Shown here in pieces: positions 42,335 to 50,181 of a DNA stretch of 64,000 nucleotides (positions are counted from its first letter, which is position 1; each line of letters begins with the position of its first letter). The stretch is from positions 1 to 64,000 of the forward strand of contig CAILMF010000010.1 in assembly GCA_903835235.1 (NCBI GenBank). The letters are read 5' to 3'. The notes beneath the pieces are model-generated. The model did not search any database. It was not told the DNA's origin and was given only the letters and a program-made list of their open reading frames with translations. The translations under genes were made by a program, and so were the position numbers. Origin of the DNA: an uncultured Rhodospirillales bacterium. GTDB taxonomy: Bacteria; Pseudomonadota; Alphaproteobacteria; Acetobacterales; Acetobacteraceae.

Positions 42335-43283
42335 TGCCCTGGGCGCGGATGAAGGCACCCAGCCGGGTGCGTTCCTGCGCGATGAAGCTGGCGAAGCGCT
42401 CCGGGCCGCCGCCGACCGGCTCGGCCCCCAGCAGGGTGAAGCGCTCGCGCAACTCCGGCTTCTTCAGCGCGGCGTCGCAGAGTTCGGCCATGCGCAGGAT
42501 GATCGCCGGCGGCGTGCCGGCCGGGGCGTGCAGCCCGTTCCAGTCGGCCAGGCCGAAGCCGGGGAAGCCCTGTTCGGCCACGGGCACGGCCTCGGGGAAG
42601 GCGCTGCTGCGCTGTTCCGTGGAAATGGCCAGCACGCGCAGCTGGTTGTCGCGGATCAGCGGCGCCGGGGTCGGGATGGTGGAGAAGGTGAACAGCGTCT
42701 CGCCGGTCAGCACGGACTGGATCTGCTGCGCGCCGCCGCGGTAGGGCACGTGCTGCGCATCCAGCCCGGCGCGCTGCATCAGGATGGCGGCGGAGAGGTG
42801 GGAAGCGGTGCCGACGCCGGAGCTGCCATAGCTCTCCTTGCCCGGATTGGCCTTCAGGTGGGCCACAAGCTCGGCCAGGTTGCGCATGGGCGCGCCGGCC
42901 CGCACCAGCAGCAGCGTCGGCAGCACCACGAACTGCGTCACCGGGGTAAAGGCGGTGGCATAGGTGAAGCTGAGGTTCGGCAGCAGGAACTGGTTCACCG
43001 CCTGGCCGGAGGCATCCACCATCCAGTTGTAGCCATCGGCCGGGGCGCTGGCGAAGGCGGCCGAGCCGACCGCGCCGGTGGCGCCGCCGCGATTCTCGAT
43101 GACCGCGGGCTGGCCCAACGCCGGCTGCACCGCGCCCATCACCAGGCGCGTGGTGACATCCGTGCTGCCGCCGGGCGGCCAGGCCACCAGCACCCGTACC
43201 GGGCGGTCCGGCCAGACGGCCTGCGCCCGGGCCAGGGAAGGCAGGGCGAGCGCGGCCAGCGCCGTGCGTCGGGTGATGCTCAT
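42321..43283 (-). CDS. TctC/Bug family binding protein, first of three in tandem
   Basis: A 320-residue periplasmic binding protein. It has a Tat-like signal (MSITRRTALAALALPSLARAQA), VRVLVAWPPGGSTDVTTRL, ENRGGATGAVGSAAFASAPADG, HVPYRGGAQQIQSVLTGE and FPEAVPVAEQGFPGFGLADW. The ATG at 43283 follows AAGGGAG. The three adjacent paralogues at 42321, 43322 and 44524 differ in their pocket loops, so they probably bind different organic acids. No TctA/TctB gene is in the window. Confidence 0.92.
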   Translation of the reverse strand: MSITRRTALAALALPSLARAQAVWPDRPVRVLVAWPPGGSTDVTTRLVMGAVQPALGQPAVIENRGGATGAVGSAAFASAPADGYNWMVDASGQAVNQFLLPNLSFTYATAFTPVTQFVVLPTLLLVRAGAPMRNLAELVAHLKANPGKESYGSSGVGTASHLSAAILMQRAGLDAQHVPYRGGAQQIQSVLTGETLFTFSTIPTPAPLIRDNQLRVLAISTEQRSSAFPEAVPVAEQGFPGFGLADWNGLHAPAGTPPAIILRMAELCDAALKKPELRERFTLLGAEPVGGGPERFASFIAQERTRLGAFIRAQGIKAE

Positions 43284-43321
43284 GGCGTTGCTCCCTTGGT
43301 TTTGCCGCAGGATAGCGCCAT

Positions 43322-44284
43322 TCAGTCCAGCCGGATATTCTCGGCACGGATCAGGTCGCCCAGGCGTTGGCGTTCGCGGGCGACGAAGCTGGCGAGTTCC
43401 GCCGGGCTGCTGCCCACAGGCAAAATACCGATATCCGCGTAGCGCTGCCGCACGGCCGGGTCTGCCAGGGCATGCGACACGGCCTGGTGCAGCCTGGCCA
43501 CCGCCGCTGGCGGGGTGCCGGCCGGTGCCCACAGCGCCACCCACTCGTTCAGCTCGAAGCCCGGGAAGCCCTGCTCGGCCACGGTCGGCACGTCGGGGAA
43601 GCTCTCCAGCCGGTGGCTGGTGGAAACCGCCAGCGCCCGCAGCCGGCCTTCCTTCACCAGCGGGGAGACGGCGGGAATGGTGGAGAAGGTGAAGCTGACA
43701 TTGCCGGCCAGCACATCCGCCATGGCCCCGGCGCTGCCGCGGTAGGGCACATGCGTGGCCTGGGCGCCGGCCTGGCGCAGCAGCGCGGCCGAGGCCAGAT
43801 GCGGCCCGGCGGCGATGCCGGAGGAGGCATAGGTCAGCTCGCCGGGCCTGGCCTTGGCCAGGGCAATCAGCTCCGCCAGGGTGCGGACCGGGAAGCCCGG
43901 CGCCACCACCAGCATGTGCGGCAGCACCGAGACCTGGCTGACCGGGGTGAAGGCCTGGGCGTACTGGAAGGGCAGGTTCATCAGCAGGTTGTTGGAGGCA
44001 TGCGCCGCCGCATCCGCCAGGATGGTGTAGCCATCTGCCGGCAGTTGCGAGACGGCCGTGGCGCCGATGGAGCCGCTGGCGCCGCCCCGGTTCTCGGCCA
44101 CGATCGGCTGGCCCAGCGCTTCCTGCATCCGCGGCAGCAGCAGCCGGACCGGCACGTCCACCCCACCGCCGGGGGTCCAGGCGATGACGATCCGCAACGG
44201 GCGGTTGGGGTATTCGGGCTGCGCCCGCGCCGAAACGGGGGCCAGGGCGAGGGTGCCAAGCAAGGCGCGGCGGGCGAGGGGCAA
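43322..44284 (-). CDS. TctC/Bug family binding protein, second of three; TTG start
   Basis: A 320-residue periplasmic binding protein, closest in the window to the neighbour at 42321. Signal (LARRALLGTLALAPVSARAQ), IRIVIAWTPGGGVDVPVRLL, ENRGGASGSIGATAVSQLPADG, HVPYRGSAGAMADVLAGN and FPDVPTVAEQGFPGFELNEW are present. The start is a TTG at 44284, with GGAG eight bases before; no in-frame ATG or GTG gives a signal peptide. It is 38 bases upstream of the 42321 gene, so the two are probably co-transcribed. A composite palindromic repeat lies immediately upstream (44317-44417). Confidence 0.9.
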   Translation of the reverse strand: MPLARRALLGTLALAPVSARAQPEYPNRPLRIVIAWTPGGGVDVPVRLLLPRMQEALGQPIVAENRGGASGSIGATAVSQLPADGYTILADAAAHASNNLLMNLPFQYAQAFTPVSQVSVLPHMLVVAPGFPVRTLAELIALAKARPGELTYASSGIAAGPHLASAALLRQAGAQATHVPYRGSAGAMADVLAGNVSFTFSTIPAVSPLVKEGRLRALAVSTSHRLESFPDVPTVAEQGFPGFELNEWVALWAPAGTPPAAVARLHQAVSHALADPAVRQRYADIGILPVGSSPAELASFVARERQRLGDLIRAENIRLD

Positions 44285-44316
44285 GGCGGTTTCTCCAGCG
44301 TTGCGGCCAGTTTAAA

Positions 44317-44462
44317 GTGTGATCGTCGCAGGCGGAATCGCCGGAGACGTGAATCACACGACAAAACAAAGAGCTAGAGGCTGCCGGGCGCTTCTGTCTG
44401 CGCCTGGCAGACTCTAGCGCCTGACCCGCAAAGACGGAATCGCCGGGGCGGTGGATCACCCG
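44317..44462 (+). repeat. Composite palindromic repeat A-B, copy 1, with partial third unit
   Basis: Palindrome A (44317-44359) reads GTGTGATCGTCGCAGGCGG then AATCGCCGGAGACGTGAATCACAC in two parts: outer GTGTGAT/ATCACAC, middle CGTC/GACG, inner GGCG-GAAT-CGCC. The spacer GACAAAACAA follows, then palindrome B (44374-44417) with 18-base arms CTAGAGGCTGCCGGGCGC / GCGCCTGGCAGACTCTAG. A partial A-like unit (GACGGAATCGCCGGGGCGG) ends at 44462. It fills the gap between two Bug genes. Confidence 0.75.
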
Positions 44463-44523
44463 CCCAGGCCGTGATCTGCCCCGGTAGGCCCCGGCCTGGC
44501 AGTTCAGCTGCGGACGGGATGGC

Positions 44524-45489
44524 CTATTCCAGCCGGATGTTTTCCGCCTTGATCAGGGCGGCCATCGCCACCCGTTGTTCCCCCAGGAAGCGGCTCAGCG
44601 CGGCCGGCCCCACTTCCGCTGCCGGCAGCATGCCAAGGGCCGGCAGGCGCTGCTGCACCGCGGGGTCGCGCAGCGCGGCGGCCACGGCGGCGGCCACCTG
44701 ATCCAGGATGGGTGCCGGGGTGCCGGCGGGGGCCAGCATGGCCAGCCATTCGGTGATGGCGAAGCCGGGGAAACCCTGTTCCGCCACGGTCGGCACGTTG
44801 GGGAAGCCGGGCAACCTGGCGCCAGCGGTGGTGGCGATGGCGCGCAGCCGGCCATCCGCCACCAGCCCGGCCATGGCCGGCACCGTGCCGCAGGTGAAGA
44901 CGACCTCGCCGGCGAGCACCGCCTGGGTCTGCTGCGGGCTGCCGCGGTAGGGCACATGCGTGGCCGTTACCCCGGCCTGGCGCAGCAGCATGGCGCTGGC
45001 CAGGTGCGCCGCCGCGCCGATGCCGGAGGAGGAATAGGTGCCGCCGCCCGGCTGGGCGCGCAGGAGTGCCAGCAGCCCGGCCACGTCACGCGCCGGGCTG
45101 TCCGCCCGCACCACCAGCAGCAGCGGCGCCAGCGCCACCAGGGAAATGGGCGCAAAGGCGCTGGCGTAGTCGAAGGCCAGGCCGCGCAGCAGCGCCGGGT
45201 TCACCGCCTGGGTGCTGGCATCGCTGAGCAGGGTATACCCATCCGGCGCCGCCTGGGCCACGGCGGCGGCACCGATGGAACCCGAGGCGCCGGCCCGGTT
45301 CTCCAGCACCACGGTCTGGCCCAGCGCCGCCTGCAACGGCGCCTGCAACGCGCGCAGCAGGCCATCCGTGCTGCCACCCGCCGGCCAGGCGATGACGATG
45401 CGGATGGGGTGGGCCGGCCAGGCGGCCTGCGCCTGGGCCAGGCCAGGGGCGGCAAGCAGGGCGAGGCTGGCGCGGCGGGTCAGGCGCAT
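44524..45489 (-). CDS. TctC/Bug family binding protein, third of three
   Basis: A 321-residue periplasmic binding protein. It has a Tat/Sec signal (MRLTRRASLALLAAPGLAQAQA), IRIVIAWPAGGSTDGLLRAL, ENRAGASGSIGAAAVAQAAPDG, HVPYRGSPQQTQAVLAGE and FPNVPTVAEQGFPGFAITEW. Identity with the other two is clear throughout, but the ligand region (TYSSSGIGAAAHLASAML) differs. The ATG at 45489 follows GGAG. It is separated from the two downstream paralogues by the composite repeat, so it may have its own transcript end. It is divergent from a branched-chain type binding protein. Confidence 0.92.
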   Translation of the reverse strand: MRLTRRASLALLAAPGLAQAQAAWPAHPIRIVIAWPAGGSTDGLLRALQAPLQAALGQTVVLENRAGASGSIGAAAVAQAAPDGYTLLSDASTQAVNPALLRGLAFDYASAFAPISLVALAPLLLVVRADSPARDVAGLLALLRAQPGGGTYSSSGIGAAAHLASAMLLRQAGVTATHVPYRGSPQQTQAVLAGEVVFTCGTVPAMAGLVADGRLRAIATTAGARLPGFPNVPTVAEQGFPGFAITEWLAMLAPAGTPAPILDQVAAAVAAALRDPAVQQRLPALGMLPAAEVGPAALSRFLGEQRVAMAALIKAENIRLE

Positions 45490-45612
45490 GGGGGCATGGC
45501 TCCGGGTTGTCGCCAGGTTACCACGCAATTGGCGTGCCCAAGCGCCAGCGGTGAGGATTTGTCGGGGCGCCGCCGTTCTGGCATCGTCCACCGCAATCAG
45601 GAGGACGACGCC

Positions 45613-46830
45613 ATGAACCAACTGCACCGCCGCGGCCTGTTGGCCGGCCTCACCACCCTGCCGCTGGCCGCCCCCGGCCTGCTGCGGGCACAATCCACCT
45701 CTCGCCCGGTGCAGATCGGCCTGCTCAGCGACATGAGCGGCCCGTTCAAGGATGTCGGCGGCCCCGGCAACAAGGTGGCGGCGGAGATGGCGATTGCCGA
45801 TTTCGGCGGCAGCGTGCTGGGCCGGCAGATCGTGACCCGCCAGGCCGACAACCAGAACAAGGCCGATGTCGCCGGCGCCCTGGCGCGCGAATGGCTGGAC
45901 AGCGGTGTGGAATGCCTGGCGGATGGCGCCGCCTCCTCCTCCGGCCTGGCGATGCAGGAGGTGTGCCGCGAGAAGAAGCGCATCTACATCGTCACCGGCC
46001 CGGCGACCTCCGACATCACCGGCAGCAAGTGCTCGCCCTACGGGCTGCACTTTGGGTTTGATACCTACGCGCTGGCGCATGGCACCGGCACGGCGCTGAC
46101 GAAATCCGGCGGCAACAGCTGGTTCTTCATCACCTCGGACTACGCCTTCGGCCATGCGCTGGAGCGCGACACCATGGCCGCGGTGCGGGCCAATGGCGGC
46201 GAGGTGAAGGGCGCGGTGCGGGCGCCGCTGAACAACAGCGATTTTTCGGGGTTCCTGCTGCAGGCCCGCGCGTCGGGGGCCAAGGTCATCGGCTTCGCGC
46301 TGGCCGGCACGGACTTGCAGAACTGCATCAAGCAGGCCAGCGAGTTCGGCCTGACCCGCGGCGGCGCGCGCATCGCCACGCTGCTGATCCAGGTGACGGA
46401 TATCGTGGCGCTGGGCCACAAGACCTGCGAGGGCATGGTCTTCACCGACAGCTTCTATTGGGACCAGACGCCGGTGGCCCGCACCTGGGCGCAGCGCTAC
46501 ATGCAGCGCATGCCGACCCCGCCGGGGCTTCAGCACGCCGCCATGTACACCGGTGTGACCCATTGGCTGAAGGCGGTTAAGGCGGTGGGCAGCTTCGATG
46601 CTGATGCGGTCGCCGCACACATGAAGGCCGAGCGCGTCAACGACTTCTACAACAGCAACGTGGAACTGCGGCAGGATGGCCGCTGCATGCACGTGATGAA
46701 CCTGTGGCAGGTGAAGCCGGAGAGCGAAGCGAAGGGCCGCTTCGACTTCTGCAAGCTGATCACCCATATTCCGCCGAACGAGGCTTGGCGCCCGCTCAGC
46801 GAGGGTGGTTGTCCCCTCGTGCGCGCCTGA
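45613..46830 (+). CDS. Branched-chain amino acid-type ABC substrate-binding protein
   Basis: A 405-residue periplasmic binding protein of the LivJ-like (Peripla_BP_6) class. A Tat-like signal (MNQLHRRGLLAGLTTLPLAAPGLLRAQ) is followed by VQIGLLSDMSGPFKDVGGPG, ADNQNKADVAGALAREWLDSG and FITSDYAFGHALERDTMAAV. Such proteins deliver amino acids or aromatic and urea-like ligands to LivHMGF-type ABC transporters; no permease or ATPase gene follows, so the protein may pair with a transporter elsewhere. The ATG at 45613 has GGAGGACGACG upstream. Divergent from the third Bug gene. Confidence 0.9.
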   Translation: MNQLHRRGLLAGLTTLPLAAPGLLRAQSTSRPVQIGLLSDMSGPFKDVGGPGNKVAAEMAIADFGGSVLGRQIVTRQADNQNKADVAGALAREWLDSGVECLADGAASSSGLAMQEVCREKKRIYIVTGPATSDITGSKCSPYGLHFGFDTYALAHGTGTALTKSGGNSWFFITSDYAFGHALERDTMAAVRANGGEVKGAVRAPLNNSDFSGFLLQARASGAKVIGFALAGTDLQNCIKQASEFGLTRGGARIATLLIQVTDIVALGHKTCEGMVFTDSFYWDQTPVARTWAQRYMQRMPTPPGLQHAAMYTGVTHWLKAVKAVGSFDADAVAAHMKAERVNDFYNSNVELRQDGRCMHVMNLWQVKPESEAKGRFDFCKLITHIPPNEAWRPLSEGGCPLVRA

Positions 46831-46887
46831 CCAGGGGCGCGACGATCACGCGCTAACCAACCGGGCGGCGGCGGGTTATAACGGGCC

Positions 46888-48249
46888 ATGGCCCCCCGCC
46901 GCCCCTCCGATTCCGCCGCCGACCTGTTCGGCGGCCCGCCCCCAGGCTCCGCCGACGAGCCCGACCTGCCGCCGGCGGCCAACCGCCCGCTGGCCGACCG
47001 GCTGCGCCCAGCCACGCTGGACCAGGTGGTGGGCCAGGACCACCTGCTGGGGCCGGATGGCAGCATCACCCGCATGCTGGAACGCGGCAGCCTGGCCAGC
47101 ATGGTGCTGTGGGGGCCGCCGGGCGTCGGCAAGACCACCATCGCGCGGCTGCTGGCGGAACGTGCCGGGCTGACCTTCGTGCCGCTTTCCGCGGTGTTCT
47201 CCGGCGTGGCGGACCTGAAGCGCAGCTTCGACGAGGCGCGCATCCGCCGCCGCAATGGCCAGGGCACGCTGCTGTTCGTGGATGAGATCCATCGCTTCAA
47301 CCGGGCGCAGCAGGACGGCTTCCTGCCGGTGGTGGAGGACGGCACCGTGGTGCTGGTGGGCGCCACTACGGAAAACCCGTCCTTCGAGTTGAACGGCGCC
47401 TTGCTGTCGCGCAGCCAGGTGATGGTGCTGCGCCGGCTGGACGACCCGGCGCTGGAACTTTTGCTTGCCCGCGCCGAGGAAGAAGCCGGCCACGCCCTGC
47501 CATTGGACGAAACGGCGCGCGCCACGCTGCGCGCCATGGCGGATGGCGATGGTCGCTACCTGCTGAACCTGACCGAACAATTGCTGGCCCTGCCCGATGG
47601 CAGCGCCATGCTGGACCCGGCGGCGCTGGGCAAGCTGCTGGCCAAGCGCGCCACGCTGTACGACAAGGATCGCGAGGAGCACTACAACCTCATCAGCGCG
47701 CTGCATAAATCCATGCGCGGCAGCGACCCCGACGCGGCGCTGTACTGGTTCGCCCGCATGCTGACCGGCGGCGAGGACCCGCGCTACATCGCCCGCCGGC
47801 TGACCCGCTTCGCCGCCGAGGATGTCGGCATGGCCGACCCCCGCGCGCTGCCCTTGGCCGTCGCGGCCTGGGCAACCTATGAGCGCCTGGGCAGCCCGGA
47901 AGGCGAGTTGGCGCTGGCGCAGCTGGTGGTGCACCTGGCGACGGCGCCGAAGAGCAACGCGGTCTATGCCGGCTTCAAGGCGGCGATGGCGGCGGCCAAG
48001 GCCACCGGCAGCCTGATGCCGCCGAAGCACATCCTGAACGCACCCACAAAACTGATGAAGCAGATCGGCTACGGCGCCGGATACGCCTACGACCATGACG
48101 AGGACGAGGCCTTTTCCGGCGCCAACTACTTTCCGGACGAGATGCAACGCCAGGCCTTCTACCAACCGACCGACCGTGGCGCCGAGGCCGCGGTGCGCGA
48201 GCGGATGGAACGCTGGGCGGCGATCCGCGAGAAGAAGGCCCGGCGATGA
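46888..48249 (+). CDS. rarA: Replication-associated recombination protein A (RarA/MgsA)
   Basis: A 453-residue AAA+ ATPase related to clamp-loader proteins, acting at stalled forks. Walker A is GPPGVGKTT (about 75), Walker B LLFVDEIHRFN, sensor 1 VLVGATTENPSF, and sensor 2 region DGRYLLNLTEQL. The C-terminal tetramerisation domain begins near KDREEHYNLISALHKSMRGSD and ends with GYGAGYAYDHDEDEAFSGANYFPDEM, all standard. The ATG at 46888 gives an extra Pro-rich N-terminus (PGSADEPDLPPAANRP). Its stop overlaps crcB by four bases (ATGA). Confidence 0.96.
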   Translation: MAPRRPSDSAADLFGGPPPGSADEPDLPPAANRPLADRLRPATLDQVVGQDHLLGPDGSITRMLERGSLASMVLWGPPGVGKTTIARLLAERAGLTFVPLSAVFSGVADLKRSFDEARIRRRNGQGTLLFVDEIHRFNRAQQDGFLPVVEDGTVVLVGATTENPSFELNGALLSRSQVMVLRRLDDPALELLLARAEEEAGHALPLDETARATLRAMADGDGRYLLNLTEQLLALPDGSAMLDPAALGKLLAKRATLYDKDREEHYNLISALHKSMRGSDPDAALYWFARMLTGGEDPRYIARRLTRFAAEDVGMADPRALPLAVAAWATYERLGSPEGELALAQLVVHLATAPKSNAVYAGFKAAMAAAKATGSLMPPKHILNAPTKLMKQIGYGAGYAYDHDEDEAFSGANYFPDEMQRQAFYQPTDRGAEAAVRERMERWAAIREKKARR

Positions 48250-48608
48250 CCGCGCTGAACATGCTGCTGGTCGCGCTGGGCGGCGCGGCGGGTTCGGTGC
48301 TGCGCTATGCGGTCAGCACGCTGGCGGTTGAGTGGGTCGGTACTGCCTTTCCCTGGGGCACGCTGGCGGTGAACGTGGTGGGCAGCGCGGCCATCGGCCT
48401 GGCCGGCGGCGCCGGGCTTGCCGGCGAATGGCGCCTGCTGCTGGTCACCGGCGTGCTTGGCGGCTTCACCACCTTCTCCGCCTTCAGCCTGGAAACCGGG
48501 CTGTTGTTTGAGCGCGCGTGGTGGTTGGCCGCGGCCTATGTGCTGGCCAGCCTGGTGCTGGGGCTGGCCGCCTTCGCGCTGTGCTTCTGGCTGGGGCGGC
48601 GGATCTAG
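48246..48608 (+). CDS. crcB: Fluoride channel CrcB/Fluc
   Basis: A 120-residue inner-membrane protein with four helices that exports fluoride as a dual-topology dimer. GGAAGSVLRYAVS, PWGTLAVNVVGSAAIGL (pore Asn) and LGGFTTFSAFSLET (Phe box and central Na site region) are the family marks. One gene of normal length suggests a homodimer. The ATG overlaps the rarA stop by four bases, so no fluoride riboswitch can lie directly upstream. The stop TAG is two bases from the composite repeat at 48610, which may end the transcript. Confidence 0.95.
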   Translation: MTALNMLLVALGGAAGSVLRYAVSTLAVEWVGTAFPWGTLAVNVVGSAAIGLAGGAGLAGEWRLLLVTGVLGGFTTFSAFSLETGLLFERAWWLAAAYVLASLVLGLAAFALCFWLGRRI

Positions 48609-48609
48609 A

Positions 48610-48710
48610 GTGTGATCGTCGCAGGCGGAATCGCCGAAGACGTGAATCACACGACAAAACAATGAGCCAGAGTCTGTCGGGCGCTTCTGTCTGCGCCTGA
48701 CAGACTCTAG
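48610..48710 (+). repeat. Composite palindromic repeat A-B, copy 2
   Basis: Palindrome A (48610-48652) has GTGTGAT / ATCACAC outer arms, CGTC / GACG and inner GGCG-GAAT-CGCC. The spacer GACAAAACAA follows. Palindrome B (48669-48708) pairs AGAGTCTGTC / GACAGACTCT and GGGCGC / GCGCCT with one wobble position. It starts two bases after crcB, so it may act as a terminator or 3' stabiliser. Confidence 0.8.
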
Positions 48711-48804
48711 CCAGCGGCCGTCGGGTCGCAGGCCTGCCTTCGCGCGTCGGTGCGCCAACCGAAGACTGCCGCCGGCGTTGTTCCTGGCTTGGGAGTACCA
48801 AGCC

Positions 48805-49065
48805 ATGATGCGCCGTCGCCTGTTCGTCCTGTCCATCTTCGCTCTGCCGGCGGTACCGGCCGCGGCCCAACCCTATTGGGGCAACCCGCGGGAACGCCAG
48901 TTGGAATACGAGCGCCATCGCGAGGATGAATGGCGCCGCCGCGCCGAAGCCCAACGCCGCGAGCAATGGCAGGAGCAGCGGGAGCGGGCGATGTGGGAAC
49001 GCCGGCGCCGCGAAGAACTGCGCCGCGACTACGACCCGCGTCGTCGGCCTGGCGGCGACCGGTAG
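48805..49065 (+). CDS. Small exported Arg/Glu-rich protein
   Basis: An 86-residue protein. A signal peptide is visible (RRRLFVLSIFALPAVPAAAQ, cut near 22). The mature part is highly charged and probably one long helix: RERQLEYERHREDEWRRR then AEAQRREQWQEQ. No family recognised. Two ATGs (48805, 48808) are adjacent. It lies between a composite repeat and a palindrome-A repeat, and is convergent with the dehydrogenase gene. Confidence 0.6.
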   Translation: MMRRRLFVLSIFALPAVPAAAQPYWGNPRERQLEYERHREDEWRRRAEAQRREQWQEQRERAMWERRRREELRRDYDPRRRPGGDR

Positions 49066-49112
49066 CGCGCGATCCTCGCCGGTGGAATCACCGGCGGCGT
49101 GAACCAGCCGCG
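49066..49112 (+). repeat. Palindrome-A type intergenic repeat, single copy
   Basis: GCGCGCGATC and GAACCAGCCGCGC form the outer arms; the inner hairpin is GCCGGTG-GAAT-CACCGGC, a 7-bp stem. The GAAT loop is the same as in the composite copies. It starts at the stop of the small exported protein gene. Confidence 0.65.
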
Positions 49113-49126
49113 CCAACAACAGACCG

Positions 49127-50179
49127 CTACAGCGGTGCCGGAAACGCCACCCCGGCCTTCTCGCCACGCGCCCGCAGCAGCGGCGCGATGCTGGGGTGCA
49201 GCGCCACGCCCTTGAAGCGCTGCTCCGCCTTGCGCGCCAGGCCGCGCTCGCCGGGCAGGCGCGGCGCCTCGCCGCCGCGCACCGGCGGGTTGCCGTGGAC
49301 GGCATCGGCCATCCACTGCGTCTCGGCGGCGAAGGCCTCGGCGCCGCCGAAGCGGGCGGGGTCCAGCACCAGCACCAGCAGCGCCGCGCCCCAGCCGGCG
49401 CTGGGGTCCTTGCGGCCATAGCCGGAAAGGCCGGAGGTCAGCGCCTCCACCAGCACGCCCAGCGCCGCACCCTTGTGTCCGGCCTGAATGCCGCCCAGCG
49501 GCAGCAGCGTGCCCGCGGGTTCACTGAAGAAGGCGTTGGGGTCGTCGGTCGCAGCACCATCGGCGTCCAGCAGCGTCGGTGCCGGAAAGCGCGTGCCCTC
49601 CGCCCGGCGCCGCGCTGTCATGGCATTGGTGGTGATCGACATGGAGATGTCCATCATCACGCTGGACCCACCCGTGCCCCAGCCCGCGGCGATGGGGTTG
49701 GGCGTGAACACACGCCGCGTGCCGCCCCAGGGCGCCACCGAGGCCGTCGACGGGTCGCTGCTGAACAGCAGCAGCAGCTGGCCGCGTTCGGCGATGCGTT
49801 GCAGGTAGGCGGCCAGGCAGCCGATATGCCCGGCGCGCTGGATGCTGACGGCGCCCATGCCAAAATTCGTCGCGGCATCACTGGCCCAGTCGCTGGCCTG
49901 CCGCACCAGCCAGGGGCCGGGCAGCTTGCGGCCGTTCCAGGTCTGCACCACCGGCGTCTCGCTCAGCAGCTCCGGCTCGCCGGCGCCCCGCATGTCGCCA
50001 TTGGCCAGCGCGTCCAGGTAGGGCGGCAGATGCGCCAGGCCATGCGTGTCGTGCCCTAGCAGGTCGCCTTCCACCAGCACCTCGGCCACCACCTCGGCCT
50101 TCGCGGCTTCCATGCCGGCCTGGATGAACATCGCGCGGGCGAAGGCGCGCAGCTCGGTTTCGCGGAAACGCTCGGTCAT
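49127..50179 (-). CDS. Malate/L-lactate dehydrogenase-type (Ldh_2) oxidoreductase
   Basis: A 350-residue NAD(P)-dependent enzyme of the Ldh_2 family (malate, sulfolactate, 2,3-diketo-L-gulonate reductases). Marks are LLGHDTHGLAHLPPYLDAL, GHIGCLAAYLQRIAERG (catalytic His), TPNPIAAGWG, DISMSITTNAMTARR and GIQAGHKGAALGVLVEALT. The substrate is not decided by sequence. It starts two bases after the PhoD-like gene on the same strand, so the two are one operon. With the nearby FAH-family gene it may serve sugar-acid breakdown, an inference from context. Confidence 0.88.
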   Translation of the reverse strand: MTERFRETELRAFARAMFIQAGMEAAKAEVVAEVLVEGDLLGHDTHGLAHLPPYLDALANGDMRGAGEPELLSETPVVQTWNGRKLPGPWLVRQASDWASDAATNFGMGAVSIQRAGHIGCLAAYLQRIAERGQLLLLFSSDPSTASVAPWGGTRRVFTPNPIAAGWGTGGSSVMMDISMSITTNAMTARRRAEGTRFPAPTLLDADGAATDDPNAFFSEPAGTLLPLGGIQAGHKGAALGVLVEALTSGLSGYGRKDPSAGWGAALLVLVLDPARFGGAEAFAAETQWMADAVHGNPPVRGGEAPRLPGERGLARKAEQRFKGVALHPSIAPLLRARGEKAGVAFPAPL

Positions 50180-50181
50180 GC

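Noticed and set aside
44340-44460. Short coding-like peptides such as SLFCRVIHV that recur at three places
   Set aside because: They are translations of the composite palindromic repeat (44317, 48610, 61660), which explains their recurrence; not a protein family.
48609-48660. Fluoride riboswitch linked to crcB
   Set aside because: crcB starts inside rarA, so no leader exists; the structured sequence lies downstream and belongs to the repeat family.
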